Origin: Phoronis australis
Lineage: Eukaryota; Phoronida; Phoronidae
Length of the DNA: 64,000 nucleotides
Reading direction: 5' to 3'
NCBI GenBank assembly: GCA_002633005.1
Contig: NMRA01000109.1
Location: forward strand, 86,971 to 150,970
In this document: positions 12,250-23,960 of the stretch, piece by piece
Position numbering within the stretch: the first letter of the stretch is position 1
Layout: the number at the start of each line of letters is the position of its first letter
The notes under the pieces: generated by a model
What the model was told of the DNA's origin: nothing
Database searches by the model: none
Seen by the model: only the letters and a program-made list of their open reading frames with translations
Program-made: the position numbers and the translations under genes

Positions 12250-13565
12250 GAATAGTCTGGAGTATACTACAAGAATGTAGCATGTAAGTGATTAATGTAA
12301 TCTGGAACATTCTAGAGCTGGGTGTAGTGTATCCACACGAACATTACATGTCTCTCTTGTTTTTTTGTTTATGTTTTTGTTTTTGTTTTTTTTTGTTCTT
12401 GGCCCAGCGGGTTGTACGCGTATAATAATAATAGCGTAACAGTGTTTCATGAAACTTTATTGATAACTAATACGATACAAGAATACGTCTGTAAGATTTG
12501 AGTACACGAACACGTTTAATTACGGTACCATACGAATACCAATACGGTTAAACCTGAAACAATGAATAAAGATAATACAATCTCTAATACAAATTAAAGT
12601 ACGAAATACAATATACTAAAATTAAGAAAACTGCACGTCTGGTAATATTATATCAACTCGCAATTAGGCAAACACAAGTTAGCAGAAACTTGTAGTTACA
12701 ACAATTTCTGTGAATTAATCAAATAACCAAGGAACTGAAAAAGTTGTTTCTAAACACATAGTTAATAGTGAAACATCAAGAAACAAAATTGTGTCTCTTA
12801 CCAACGCTGGGTATCTGTGATATTTTTAAACAAGCAGCAGCCTCTCTCCAAGCAATGTGAATTCTAGAGTAGCTAACAGAATACTTATACTGAACACAAG
12901 AATGGTGGGCGAGATAGTTCAAAATATGAAAACCAACAAACTTCCTCCAAAATGCTACTTCTAGTTCCAAAACAATTCTCTGAATAAAGTTCCTGAACTC
13001 CAACAACGAACCCAAGCCATTACCAAATATTGTGTAGGCAGACAAAGTTAAGTAATTTCTATGGATAATAGTTCCGATTATTGTCGTTGTCGGAAATGCC
13101 TCATCCCAAAGCTGACAGGTTTCAAAGACTTAATGTTACAAAACTTGCAAAACAAGGCACCAGTTCTAGAATATTGCATAATACTATAAATACCCAAGCA
13201 AATGGGTTTGTGAAAAGTGTGAATTAAGAGCTGAAAGTCAGTTAAAGTTAGTAACAAGATAGTTACAGTTGAGAGAATCAGCAGTCACAGCTACAATAGA
13301 GAGCCAGCTATAAAGACAGCAGGTTATTGAATCAGGGAGAGTAACAGTTGCTGAAAGTGTCACAGAATCTTTTCTCAAGACGAGGCTCTTCGCAGCACTG
13401 GCTGGAGCATAAAACAGACATTGCGTCTGACGATTTGTTTGAGTAGGCTTGTGAACGTACGGTTGGGATTAAAAATTTATTAAATGGAGCAGTCTTCAGT
13501 CTATCGTAGCATCGAAAACTATTGGCACCTGTCTGTAACAACCTGCGCCCACCCACACAAGGGAA
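12250..13565 (+). repeat. LTR-like repeat, interrupted copy
   Basis: Two pieces match the fuller copy at 20830-21475: 12250-12330 (gtgattaatg.aatctggaa.attctagag) and 13150-13565. The second piece shares agagagccagctataaagac, gcagcactggctgga, gcttgtgaacgtacgg, cagtcttcagtctatcgt and tctgtaacaacctgcgccca. About 800 bp between the pieces (12335-13145) is absent from the other copy, which suggests a nested insertion. The shared end tctgtaaca followed by acctgcgcccacccacac may be the LTR end plus adjoining internal sequence. Confidence 0.6.
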
Positions 13566-13671
13566 AACGTGACGCCTTCTAATGCATTAAATACCGGTAT
13601 GTTAATTCTTCCAATACAAAAAAATACTCAAGTAATCAAACTTTGTTTCTAAAAAGTCGGCAACCGGGCAT

Positions 13672-13731
13672 GTTTACAATTGCACGCACCAGGGGATATG
13701 ACATCATATCTCCTGGTGCGAGCAGTGTAAA
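13672..13731. repeat. strong hairpin
   Basis: The arms CGCACCAGGGGATATGA and TCATATCTCCTGGTGCG are separated by 2 bp (ca), with one mismatch. Flanking TTTACA / TGTAAA continues the pairing after a small bulge. It could be a cruciform or a MITE core. No surrounding gene explains it. Confidence 0.7.
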
Positions 13732-13759
13732 ATTGGCCAGTTGCTGATTTGGGCAATGC

Positions 13760-15690
13760 ATAAAGGACTGCTAGGAAAAGTTGGACTACAATTAAAATGA
13801 TGAAACAAGGTTACATCTAGGTATTTATAATAGGGGTTGATTTCAGATAATTTATCGACAAGGTATTAATTAACGTGTGAAAAAATAGCACATTCACGCT
13901 TGCGTTAATCACAGCACTTAAAAGTAACTCAATGTGATGATTTACTGAACTTGAGTTAACGACTGCATCGCAAAAAAGCTGATGTTACGAGTCAGCCAGA
14001 GTCGAGGACCTTTGCGTGCAGACGCTTGTGTCATTGCAAATGCACTGTACTCGGTATTGGAGTGCTATTTCCTGTAAATATCTTAGTATTCAATGTAGAT
14101 AGTCTGTGTGCAGTTATAATTTTTTCGTTTGACATGATATATTTTGCCTGATTTTCTTGGGGACGCTGTGTAGGGAATTGACATATTAATGATGACCCAG
14201 ATTAAAACCAGCGAGGCCAAAATTAAGTACCTGATTACCGTGCGTCAAAATTGTCATCGACAAATCTTTACTAAAAGTTTAAGAAATGAATTTGCTTTTT
14301 GAGGAACGATACCTTCGATCAATGCTTTAAGTAACCAAATCAACGAGTACAAGAAAAATTGTTCTGGTACCTGCGTTATTACTCCAAAGGAAGACTGTTC
14401 ACCTACCGCAAAATACGTTCGCTACCGTATTTGTAGGCCTTCGTGTAAATGAATTGGCTCTGCTTTACCGTAATTCTCGGCATATTTCACTGAGTATCGA
14501 ATGCTTGTTTTACACATGTGTGATAAATGCAGTCGCTATATCACCATCTAAATGCGAAATTTTTTGATACTGAACACATCGGTAAGCACATTTGAAGTCT
14601 CTCGTTTTCTGCCACATTAAACCGATTTGAATGAATTGGGTCCTTTTCGCTACATACAAAATATCTCCTGTTAACGAGTTTTAAAAAGTATACAATGTAT
14701 TATACACAAAATACGTCATTTAAAACATATTACTTGAACTCGTTTTCATACAGCACCCGAATTCATCAGATGCCTTTTACGTTTATGGTTAAGCACATTA
14801 ACGGTTTGTTCCATAGTCAGTTCCAGCTTCATTGAACTGGTTTCAGGTTGCATTAAACCTGTACAGCAATACGATAAGTTTCATCCGCTTCCAAGACGAC
14901 AGTCATATGCGTGCTCAGACAACTGCAAGAGACCTCCAGCATATAATTTAGGCGAGATAACGCAGTGCCATTCTCATGATGGCTCCGCTGAAGAGTGCGC
15001 CGTACCATATTGCCTCTGTAAGTATCAATAGTGTGTTACCTGTCACACTTAAGCAGAAACACTGTACAATAATCCGCGTTAGATGAGTTTTGTTGCGAGC
15101 TGAACATGATGGGATGGACGTAGGTATGGAAATGGTGTCCGATAGGCGCCAGAACGAACGAGGTTGTTGTCAATGAGATCTTTGGATGATTTGGAGATTG
15201 CTGCGGGCTCGTTGAACAGTTGAACAAACTCATTTACAAGTAGTACATCGAATATTTCATTGCCTGTTTGATTATCGTAGTCGTCACAAAACCGGGTACT
15301 ATTTCAAGCTTTGATTGGCACTCGACAGAAGACTGAGAAGGGGAACGATAGAAGAAACTGTTTTTATTTTGCTTAAAATTAACATGTATTTCACTCCAGC
15401 AATTGCATAAACTTTCACTAATTTTATCATTATATCTTACACTGTCAGATGTTTGACTGTGTTTGTTTAAAAGGTAGCTATGCTTTGAGATTGTGCGTAG
15501 ATGGAGAGTGAATAATCCAATCCAGTAATTAATTTATTATATGATAACCCCTAATTAGACAAATGAAACCTATTATTAATTAAGTAATCAACTACAAAGA
15601 GTAACTACGCTAGCGCCCTCATTAAAGATTACTTTAATCAAACAACCAAAACGATCAAATGCCTTATCTGCTATCCAAGCTAGGACTCTC
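13760..15690. other. no supportable gene
   Basis: No domain, splice pair or repeat family was recognised on either strand. The few 60-90-codon frames have random-looking translations. Confidence 0.5.
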
Positions 15691-15749
15691 AACTTGTTGG
15701 ATGTCTGTCCTGTTGGTGAATCTTCGAACTACATGTACACACACTGTAG

Positions 15750-15900
15750 AGCGACAGTGTACTTGCTAGTCACCGTCTCTGGTGATGCAACACTTGCAGG
15801 CAATTTCTTCTACCCGCGATTCTTCTTGCTGGTCACAGTCTCTGGCTGATGATACAACACTTCAGGTAGTATCTTACTACCCACAATGCAAGTGACAAGC
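15750..15900. repeat. imperfect tandem duplication (~75 bp)
   Basis: The block gtcaccgtctctggtgatgc..aacacttgcagg.aatttcttctaccc is followed by a diverged second copy, gtcacagtctctggctgatgatacaacacttcagg..ctaccc. A perfect three-unit heat-shock-type motif (TTCTAGAATCTTC, 15948-15960) lies just downstream and another at 16159-16171. The stretch may therefore belong to a relative of the heat-shock-motif LTR repeat. Confidence 0.45.
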
Positions 15901-16216
15901 TCTTAGTTAACTTCCTGTTCGTTAACCCTTGCCCTTGCCAAGATCCTTTCTAGAATCTTCCACGAGATGGCTCTGTCGTACAATTTCCTCTGTACACTGT
16001 AGCAAGTCTTTATGCTTCAACTACATGTACTATAGCTCATCTAATTATCTTGTTGATTTCAGCCCATAATATATAACATTCTACTTATTTAGTGATTGGC
16101 TAATAAAAACCACATGATCATATCCACTCATATTATTGGCTGTTACAATTTGTTCTCAGAATATTCTAGAATCTCTAGAGTACTTTGACCCCACAACCCA
16201 AAGTTGTAAACACCAC

Positions 16217-16341
16217 CTAAAAATAGATTTTGACGTTAAAATACATGTCAACAAGTCTGACCCCATGATTTAAAAGTATCTAAAAATAGATTTTGACGTT
16301 AAAATACATGTCAACAAGTCTGACCCCATGATTTAAAAGTA
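16217..16341. repeat. recent 63-bp tandem duplication
   Basis: Two adjacent, nearly identical 63-bp copies, beginning ctaaaaatagattttgacg and ending atgatttaaaagta, lie at 16217-16279 and 16280-16341. The near-identity implies a recent event. Confidence 0.9.
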
Positions 16342-16496
16342 CATATGCACAGATTCTGGCCGGCAACTTAAAATGGATCTATTCTCACTAATTACTTAAT
16401 CAATATTTATTCTGACATACACATTTGTGAATAAAAAACATTATAGCTTGGCCATTGTTACTATCGTATGCCAAGAAATAGTAAGGAATAGATAAT

Positions 16497-16766
16497 TTAG
16501 TTTTGTGTTTGTCGCAAGTAATTTTCAGACTCACATATTGCAACAAGTTTGTAGCTGCAATCAGCAACAGTGTGTTTAAGCAATTCGAACCTTGAAAAGT
16601 TATTGAGTTTAGGACTGTTGATGTTAGTCAAAAGAATAACAAAATTGTTAAGTCCTGGGTTGAACTCAATGTCACCTGATCTAAGGAGAAGATCCGAGAT
16701 GCAAACAATACCTGGGTCCAGGATTAGACATAAATTACAAACTAGGCAAGTGTAACACGTCAACAC
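16497..16766 (-). pseudogene. 5' fragment of a non-LTR retrotransposon with 2A-like motif
   Basis: The minus-strand frame reads a short hydrophobic, cysteine-containing start, then LLLRSGDIEFNPGL, then NINSPKLNNFSRFELLKH..VADCSYKLVAICES. The GDIE.NPG core is a 2A-like (ribosome-skipping) sequence, known ahead of the endonuclease domain in CR1-like and other LINEs. The downstream text resembles the start of a LINE endonuclease (N-S-L-x-K ... L..I.E). The canonical final proline of NPGP is leucine here. The frame ends soon after the first endonuclease motif. A second minus-strand frame just upstream (16857-17075) is hydrophobic and may be more of the same remnant. No reverse transcriptase follows in the 3' direction. 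Confidence 0.55.
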
Positions 16767-17507
16767 TGATGAGACGTTATCAGCGACCCAACGGGACTCT
16801 TCAAGAAACCGGGTGTAACGTACAGACGGTAAGCCACTTAATCAATAAAAACAAAACTAAAAAGGCAATGGAAAAACACATAACGTTGAATTCAAAAGAA
16901 TGAAACAGGCGAGGAAGTCCAACATTGAATGAAAGTTTGTCAACGCTGATGCGACAGATATACTATTAGGTATCAGATATAACCAAAACAAGTATGTGTG
17001 AATACTTTTACGCCTACGCATAAAACACCCCAAATGCACATATACCAATACACAGAATAGAGACATCAAAAACATAATAATGCCAGGTTATATATCATCA
17101 TAGATTATAGACAACAGATTCGCAACTCCGGCATATTCTAACGTGCCGAGTTGAACTCTACTGACCTATCTGCTGCAGTTTCCGGTCAGTGTATTTTGAC
17201 GAGAAATACTTGCATCTACTTTACTGTCCAAAACAACAAAAAAATATTAATTTCGACATTGAAACGCTTTTCAAAGTCTTTCAATGGTAGAAGTGTTGGT
17301 ATTATGAGTACTTTTAGCAATGTTACTGGTAATTAATTACAAAATTCAAACTTCGGTGCCGACTGATTATGTCGTCTGCTTGCCCAATATAGCAGCATAG
17401 TTATCGGACAATTTTTGATTTATGGTTCACATAGGCCTACTGAGAAAACTACGAAAGCGTGTTTATAAATCAACATTCTCAAGTGAGCAGTTCTTCTGGG
17501 AAGTGTT

Positions 17508-17573
17508 GAGTGGCCCTTAAACGGGCCGTTGGATGTAGCTATAGCGTGAAATGGTTCTTAAAAGAACCGTTGA
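17508..17573 (-). other. two histone-type stem-loops without a recognisable histone gene
   Basis: Read on the minus strand, 17550-17573 gives AACGGTTCTTTTAAGAACCA and 17508-17530 gives AACGGCCCGTTTAAGGGCCAC. Both fit the histone mRNA 3' stem-loop pattern (6-bp stem, short T-rich loop, 5' AAC flank) apart from loop or stem variation. No histone reading frame lies upstream on the minus strand (17580-18100). They may be remnants of a histone locus, an unrelated short RNA, or coincidence. Confidence 0.3.
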
Positions 17574-17579
17574 ATAATT

Positions 17580-19690
17580 CAACATAAATCACACAGTATA
17601 TCATGCTCACTCAAGTACTGAAGGTCCTCTTCATTCAAGTTTTCATCTGGGAAGGTTGGATGAAAACAGAGGAGATGACACTATCGATGACAGTTGTAAC
17701 ACCTTATATAAATGTTACCGGTCTCCAACGTTATCACGAACCCTGCCTTTTTCAGTTCTTGTTCCTGGATTCAGAAGTAGCCATGAACCATAGGGAAAAA
17801 AGACATATACTACGAAAACGAATCAAATTTTGAAAATCATCGCCTTCGTGTGATTATGTGTTGCTGTCGCCAGACTTGTTCCTCCCCAACATCAATGTCG
17901 AAAATCGACGTTACAAGTGATGCAAACTAGTGTCCTTTAACTGTTTCTAACTTTTAACCCATTTTTTAAGAAAGGGGTGTACTGATTTTGTCTAACGTTG
18001 ATAGAGCATAACTTTTGGTTTTTACAATGCATTAATTGTGTCGAATGCATTCATATTAGGCGGCTCCATTGAGTTGAACAGAAAATAAACTAAATGTAAC
18101 ATAATAAAGTTTTGAAAATAGATAGAACAGTAAAACAGGACTCCCTAAAAATCGAGCTATTTTCGAAAACGTTGCGCCATTGGTGATCTGATTGGTTCAT
18201 GCGTTTACGGCGGGAAAATAATAGACCAAGTATCGTGCACGTGTGCACTGTAGCAACACTTTGTATCTTATTCTTATTTGGCCAATCTATTGTGAATTTC
18301 CTTATTTATGCCCATCCTGATTTGACTGCAACTTGAGCTTGTTGGGTTCTATTATATATTGGGTTAGCATTGGGACCCACATGATGCTTACTCGAATGGG
18401 CTTCATTATTACCAAGTGTCTCAAATTGAGGTGAAGTAAATAAACAAAGTGGGTGATTATCATCACCAGAATTTCATCATTAGTATCTTTTGCCGGGAGC
18501 TCAAATTTTCTGAGACTAGGGATTGTCAGATTTGTAAGGTAGAAGTGTTTCGCTGGATTTCCAGGTCTGTGGCGTTATTTATACCGGACCAAAATTAAAA
18601 AAACAGACCTTTGTTTAAATCAGGAGCTGCATGATACACATTTATTAGACGTGCGCAGGCATTGCACTGATCACTTGGAACCATTTTTATGGTTTATTAA
18701 TATATAGTTAAACCAAGCTGAGGAGCTTGAAACCTGATTCACGGCAATTTTTGGCAGTGGTATTTTTTGAAAAATGCTCGTAAGTTGACAACAAAGTTTG
18801 ATAGCAATGCACTGCAGTTTTGTAGAAACTCTGTTCATAGGTTACAGATGCGTCACAGAGCGTAACTTTGATGAATTCTAGCTTACGATTTCACCTGTTT
18901 CGGAGACCGGATTTCAACCACTTTTGGGCTATAATAAGCGCCCCCTTCCTGAAGCGGATTTTTCTAAGCACCCTGGCCGCTTATTAGGGCGCATACGGTA
19001 ATATTTCAGAAGGGCAATACTTAGTATCCTTTATGAACGGGACCCTTTTGTTACATTAAGAGTGGCATTGGCTCATTATGTACCCTACAGGTGGCATAGG
19101 ACTTTACAAAACTGGTTGAAGAATTTTGTTTTCTTCATAAACGTTCGTTTGAAAGGCTTAAGTTTAGAAATGTTTGGACTTAAGGCGGAAATTTAAAAAA
19201 ACATATGTCCGCTTACAAAAAATTTAACATTGAAGAATAAAAACAACCTTTACACCCCTCTGGTGTTCCTGTTCCATGTTTTCAAAGCAGTTGGTTGCAT
19301 TTTCATAGACTGCAGTCGAGAGATTTTGTGCGGGATATATTCGACATGAAATGAGTGTGTAACCTGCTGTTGAATTGCGAGATAGATTTTGACTTGTCCG
19401 GGTGGTTATTTATGAAGCATTAATGTAATCTTTATTTATGTTAAAGGTTTTACCAGCGTTCTATTTATTTGTATACGAATGTGAATTTGTTGAAATCGCT
19501 GATGCAAATCCTGGCCAAATGTGCGCATTCTGCTGAGAACAACCGTCTGATCAGGGCCAGCGAAGAGTAATTTGGTTAATTCGCTCACTAGGCTATGGCT
19601 GAACTTCCTCGTAAGGACAAGAGTTTACGAGTCACTACCTTTGGAAGAAATTTAGCGGATAATTTTCGTCAAAAAGTTTACCAGATAGTT
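17580..19690. other. no supportable gene
   Basis: No coding domain was recognised. A palindromic GC-rich block at 18930-19005 (ataataagcgccc ... ccgcttattagggcgc) resembles the short repeats that are dispersed widely in invertebrate genomes. Confidence 0.45.
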
Positions 19691-19694
19691 TTCA

Positions 19695-19944
19695 TCAAAA
19701 CGGAGAAAACAAAAATGGATTTGTGAAGACAGGATTAAGTAGTATACTCTCTTAAAAACATTCATCTTCGAAGGGCCTTGAACAAATGTATAGTCTTATT
19801 GCTGAAACAACTGCCATTCACGTTGACACGAGAAGTAAGGTTTTCTTCCCACATCCGATTATGGGGTCTTCGGATGGTATGGAAGCTAATTCCTTTGCAT
19901 TTCGCGTGTGTGGCCGAACAACCGGCCACACAGTAGCCGACCAT
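19695..19944 (-). pseudogene. broken THAP zinc-finger domain
   Basis: The minus strand opens MVGYCVAGCSATHAKCKGIS with FH following. This is the start of a C2CH THAP DNA-binding domain (C-x4-C, then the KG.SFH block). The expected tryptophan is present (MWEENL). The second half is shifted: after FSNKTIHLF the frame moves, and FEDECF, the canonical HFE..CF end of the domain, is read in another phase, followed by another shift. THAP domains are about 80-90 residues, and this remnant covers nearly that length with at least two frameshifts. It is probably a transposon-derived (P or Kolobok type) relic. It is unrelated in sequence detail to the THAP copies near 60 kb. Confidence 0.65.
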
Positions 19945-20829
19945 GATTAGCAGACGACGTACTTGCCGGAAATTGCACCAGATAATTTAGCCAGGTGTCG
20001 CCAGTGAATAATGACGTAAGGGCTTATGCGTAAGACCACAGATTTCGTCCATTGAAAGTATACGGAGTTGGCAGCCCATGTACTATAGTCTATGATAACA
20101 TTAATTGTTTAAATATATTACCTATAACTTTGTACATGGCCAAAACCCATATGCGTGTCACTCACACGACGCTGGAACTCACTCACAGCTCAACAAGTGT
20201 TTATAGAAGAGAGTGCCCATTGAACACGTGAGAGCAGACCTTACAACAGTGTTCGATTGCGATGTGGCACCTTAAGAATATAGAATAACGCCACGTAGTA
20301 CGGAATATTCCAGTTGTATATAACTGTGCTGGACGAAAATGAGTATCGACCACTTTGTCGGGACAGTTCGAAGCCCTGAAAGGTCACGAGTACCGATGAA
20401 CTCTAGCGTCCGAATCTTGTGGTATGCCTGAGTTGAGAATAAAACCCAGAGAATCAAAATTAGAATAATACCTCGGGTGCAATGTGTATCGCAAGCATTG
20501 TAATCAAAATAATGATCACATGCTTTAAAACACAGCGTGTCACTGGCAAAACAAAATGCAAAACATGCCAAGATCACTGGCGCAGGCGTGTAAAATCAAA
20601 AACACCCCGTGTATTCACTCAAGAGACGCACGTGATTAGGTACATGTACTACACCGGTCATTCACAGTGAATAGTTGATAGGAACCTAGATTTACAGGTA
20701 TATAGGCCTGAGAACCCTATGGCTAGACTACGGGTTCTCAGCTCAGTTACTTCACTAAATGTACAGTTTTTAGCTATTTTAATAGACAATGTTATTTAGA
20801 CAAAGTGTCAGAATATAGAATGACACTGT

Positions 20830-21475
20830 TTTCAGTTGTATTGTTTTGTTTTGTTTTGATGTTTTGTTTGATTGACATGACACCTGAGTTAAGTAAAGTG
20901 ATTATGTAATTTGTTTACTACAGTATAGTGTAGAACTTTCTAGAAGACTCTAGCATGACGGTGATTAATGCAGTCTGGAATATTCTAGAGACTATTATAT
21001 GTTTGTAGAATGATTGGGTAGATTCCGGAAAGTTCTGGCATTTGCTTGAGTTGATGAAAAATTCTAGAACAATACATTAGTCAGTAAATACACAAGCATG
21101 GGCTTATATTAGTCACTTAAGTAAAGAAAAGCAGTTAACAGTTAAACAGTTGAGAGAATTGCAGTTAAAGATTTGCAGTGAAGAGAATCAGCAGTGGAGA
21201 TTCAATAGAGAGCCGGCTATAAAGACAGCAGGTTGTTGAATCAACGAGTGTCACAGTTTCTTGAAGTGTATCGGGAGTTTACAAGTCTAGGCTCCGCAGC
21301 ACTGGCTGGAACCTAAAGCAGACATTACCGCGTCGCACGTTTTGTTTGAGTATGCTTGTGAACGTACGGTCGATATTGATAAAAGGATTAACTTGAACCA
21401 GTCTTCAGTCTATCGTCACACCGAAAGCTATTATAACTGGTCTGTAACAACCTGCGCCCACCCACACACGTAGAA
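20830..21475 (+). repeat. LTR-like repeat, fullest copy
   Basis: It begins in gacactgttttcagttgtatt and tttgattgacatgacacc and runs to tctgtaacaacctgcgccca. Shared blocks occur at 12250-13565 and, inverted, at 44135-44330. It contains several inverted GAA/TTC runs: GAACTTTCTAGAA (20933-20945), GAATATTCTAGAG (20978-20990) and TTCCGGAAAGTTC (21023-21035). These match or nearly match three-unit heat-shock elements. There is a ctataaa box near 21218. LTR identity is inferred from length, promoter-like content and the adjoining reading-frame end in the 44 kb copy. Target duplications were not resolved. Confidence 0.55.
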
Positions 21476-21567
21476 AAACGTGACATAAAGAAGAGCTCAC
21501 AATAACCATAAAATAATAGAAACGATATTACATCTGTGAGTAAAGAACAAAACAAATAATTGCCTAT

Positions 21568-22312
21568 CTTACCAGAGATTACCATTTTTGCGTTATTTAC
21601 CTGTATTCGTTATATTGTAATTGTATTAGTCCTAATAAATGACCTACCTCAGTCTGCTTCTCGTGTCTGGTAACGAGGTTGCGACCCACGTATCATTAAT
21701 CTATGATTCGGGACAAATATCGATCATAAAAAAGGCATTTCACTCGTTAAAAATATTTGTGTGAGCATTTGGACCCGTCATACTCCTTTCCCCCTCATTT
21801 CGGTCTATTCCATTATTCCTTTGTGTAGGACTACACATCGTTTTCCCAGCCTTTGTATTGGTCTCTTGTTATCACGTGGCTCAAGTTTGTTCAGCTCTTG
21901 GCTCTTATAGGCTGGTAATTATCATGTGTCATTAGGGTTTTTTATTTGTTATTGTAACCTCGCTTTCAGTTCACTTTTGTTCCGGCCACATTGTCGTACG
22001 ATCCAAAACTTATTAAAATTTCCCACCCTCTACCTCCCAGTTTTTGTCATTCTCTCATACTTCCAAGTGGCCGGGTGCACACCTGCGGATGGGCATGACC
22101 TGTCTTGCAATATCTCTTGTGGCGCTTTTTATTGCCCATCTCATCAGAGATTACCATTTGATGCTATTTATCCGTATTCATTATATTGTAAGTGTATTAG
22201 TCATAATAAATGACCTTATATCGCCTACCTCGGTCTCCTTTTCATCTCTGGTAACGAGCTTGCGACGCAGGTATTATTTATCTATTATTCGGGACATATG
22301 TCGATCATAAAA
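21568..22312 (+). repeat. direct repeat pair ~165 bp, 570 bp apart
   Basis: The blocks at 21568-21735 and 22140-22312 share agagattaccattt, attcgttatattgtaa.tgtattagtc.taataaatgacc, ctggtaacgag.ttgcgac and the gatcataaaa end. They are diverged but collinear. They may be two LTR fragments or a duplicated segment; the sequence between them holds no recognised coding region. Confidence 0.6.
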
Positions 22313-22319
22313 GATTTAG

Positions 22320-23180
22320 TAAACTTAGTGGAGTCCCTATTTAAGACCCTACTGTTTTATCCAAGCGGGTACCCGGGCACGAGTTCCCTGGTCCAATGCC
22401 ACTGTACATTTAAAGTCCTGTACAACTACACGCAGTATCTGCAGTACGAACCGCAATAAATTCTGCATTTTGTATTTCACGCCATATGACTTTCCTATTG
22501 GTTAACTATGTTGGGACTTAGTGGGTGAGGTTAAAACCAAGAATCTTCGCCCGGGCGTCACCTCGCTAGGTACGCCACTACTTTATGCTACAGAATGCTG
22601 TGAGCATTGCCCAACTTTTGTGATAACAATACTAGCGCTCGAAACAGGAACTGAAAAATACCTCGCCGACTAAGTAAAATTCCTCATTTTAATGAGAAGT
22701 ATAAAGAGAGAGCATTGTCTCAATAAAAACATAAGACAAAGATTCCGAATTTGTGTAAAAATTGATTTACACCATACTCTTTTGAACGCCAAGGCAAGAT
22801 GCTTACAAGTTGTTGTGAGCACATGTAAGTGGGGACAGTTTGTCACGCTGGCGCTGATGCATGTTCCCTTCATCAAAGACATGTCTATTGGCAACACTTA
22901 GAGAAGACAAAACAGGCGTATTAGGCTGATGTGTGTTTCGTCCTTTCAATGTGCCAAATACTGAAAGTACAACTTAAAACGTAAATTTTGTGAGCCTACT
23001 GCCAAGTTGCCTATTGTTGAATTTTCTTTAGCCACTGAATTTTTTGACAGTAATGTGTTGAAATGTATTACGTATTGCGTCTCTCCCTGGATTAATTACT
23101 CTGGCAGTCAGTCAAAACAAATACTGGAAGTGAACAATGAGCTCATCATGTTACAACCTCCTTGTTTTAAAAACAGAATA
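22320..23180. other. no supportable gene
   Basis: Short overlapping frames occur on both strands between 22670 and 22900, but none resembles a known domain. Confidence 0.45.
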
Positions 23181-23184
23181 ATTG

Positions 23185-23960
23185 TCCTCCTAGATGGATA
23201 GTTTGACAGTAGGCTTAACCACACACCCGGATGTTGTAACGCATGGCACACCACAGTCACTGTCAGGCTCCTGTTTAGCAAGAGTTTCTGTCTTATTATT
23301 AGGCACGTTATTTTCAATGTTCTCCCGAACAGATTCATTGGTTTTCATCATCTTTATTCCGAGGCGGTTTCATTTGAGTAACAGCTGCAGTCTTTGATGG
23401 GCCAGGTCGCAAACCTTCAAATGTCCAAAATATGAGACTTCTTTCATAGCAACTTCAAGTTTCTCATCGTTCAAGCGAATGCCTCGCTCATGACATCTTT
23501 ACAATACTTGATTCACATTGGTATCGTACTCTTCTCGGTCACGCCCAAACACTAAAATACCATAGAATTGTGAAAACACCAGTCCTTTGAAACTATCGTC
23601 AATTTCATTTTGGAATTCATCTTGTGATGATCGAAGATCTAAGGCTAGTGGCAAGAAACAATATCTCCCCAATGATATGCTAAATGTTCTCAGAAACTAC
23701 GATTTCTTAGACAATTTTATTGCCCAATACCCTGAGCGCTCATCCGTTTTCGTAAAATATTTAGCACCACTCAGCTTCGTCAATACATCGTCCAGGGTTC
23801 GCATAGGGCAATGTGGACGCATTATGGCATTGTTCACATCCCGTGGATCAAAACAAATCCGCAGTTTTTCAGATTGCTTTTGAACAACAACAGGCGAGTT
23901 CACCCATTCTGTGGGTTTGTCCACTTTAACAATTATGTTGCACTCTAACTCAGTGTCTAC
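23185..23960 (-). pseudogene. Ty3/Gypsy pol fragment (reverse transcriptase), degenerate
   Basis: The minus strand shows DKPTEWVNSPVVVQK, then LRICFDPRDVNNAI, RPHCPMRTLDDVL, LSGAKYFTKTD and SGYWAIKL. This is the palm region typical of Ty3/Gypsy reverse transcriptase, with no stop from about 23985 to 23697. Below 23697 the frame shifts and continues GRYCFLP, SSQDEFQ, IDDSF and ILVFGR, then meets a TAA. The catalytic YVDD region is altered to FYG and is not functional. After a further stop the translation moves directly to VTTSGCVVKPTVKLS, which looks like the C-terminal tail of a pol polyprotein. That would imply loss of RNase H and integrase. The copy is dead and no flanking LTRs were paired. 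Confidence 0.85.

Noticed and set aside
17580-17760. Histone H4-like gene upstream of the stem-loops
   Set aside because: One short word (cgtgataac) recalls H4, but the following codons do not match and a stop follows; the distance is too short for the H4 tail.
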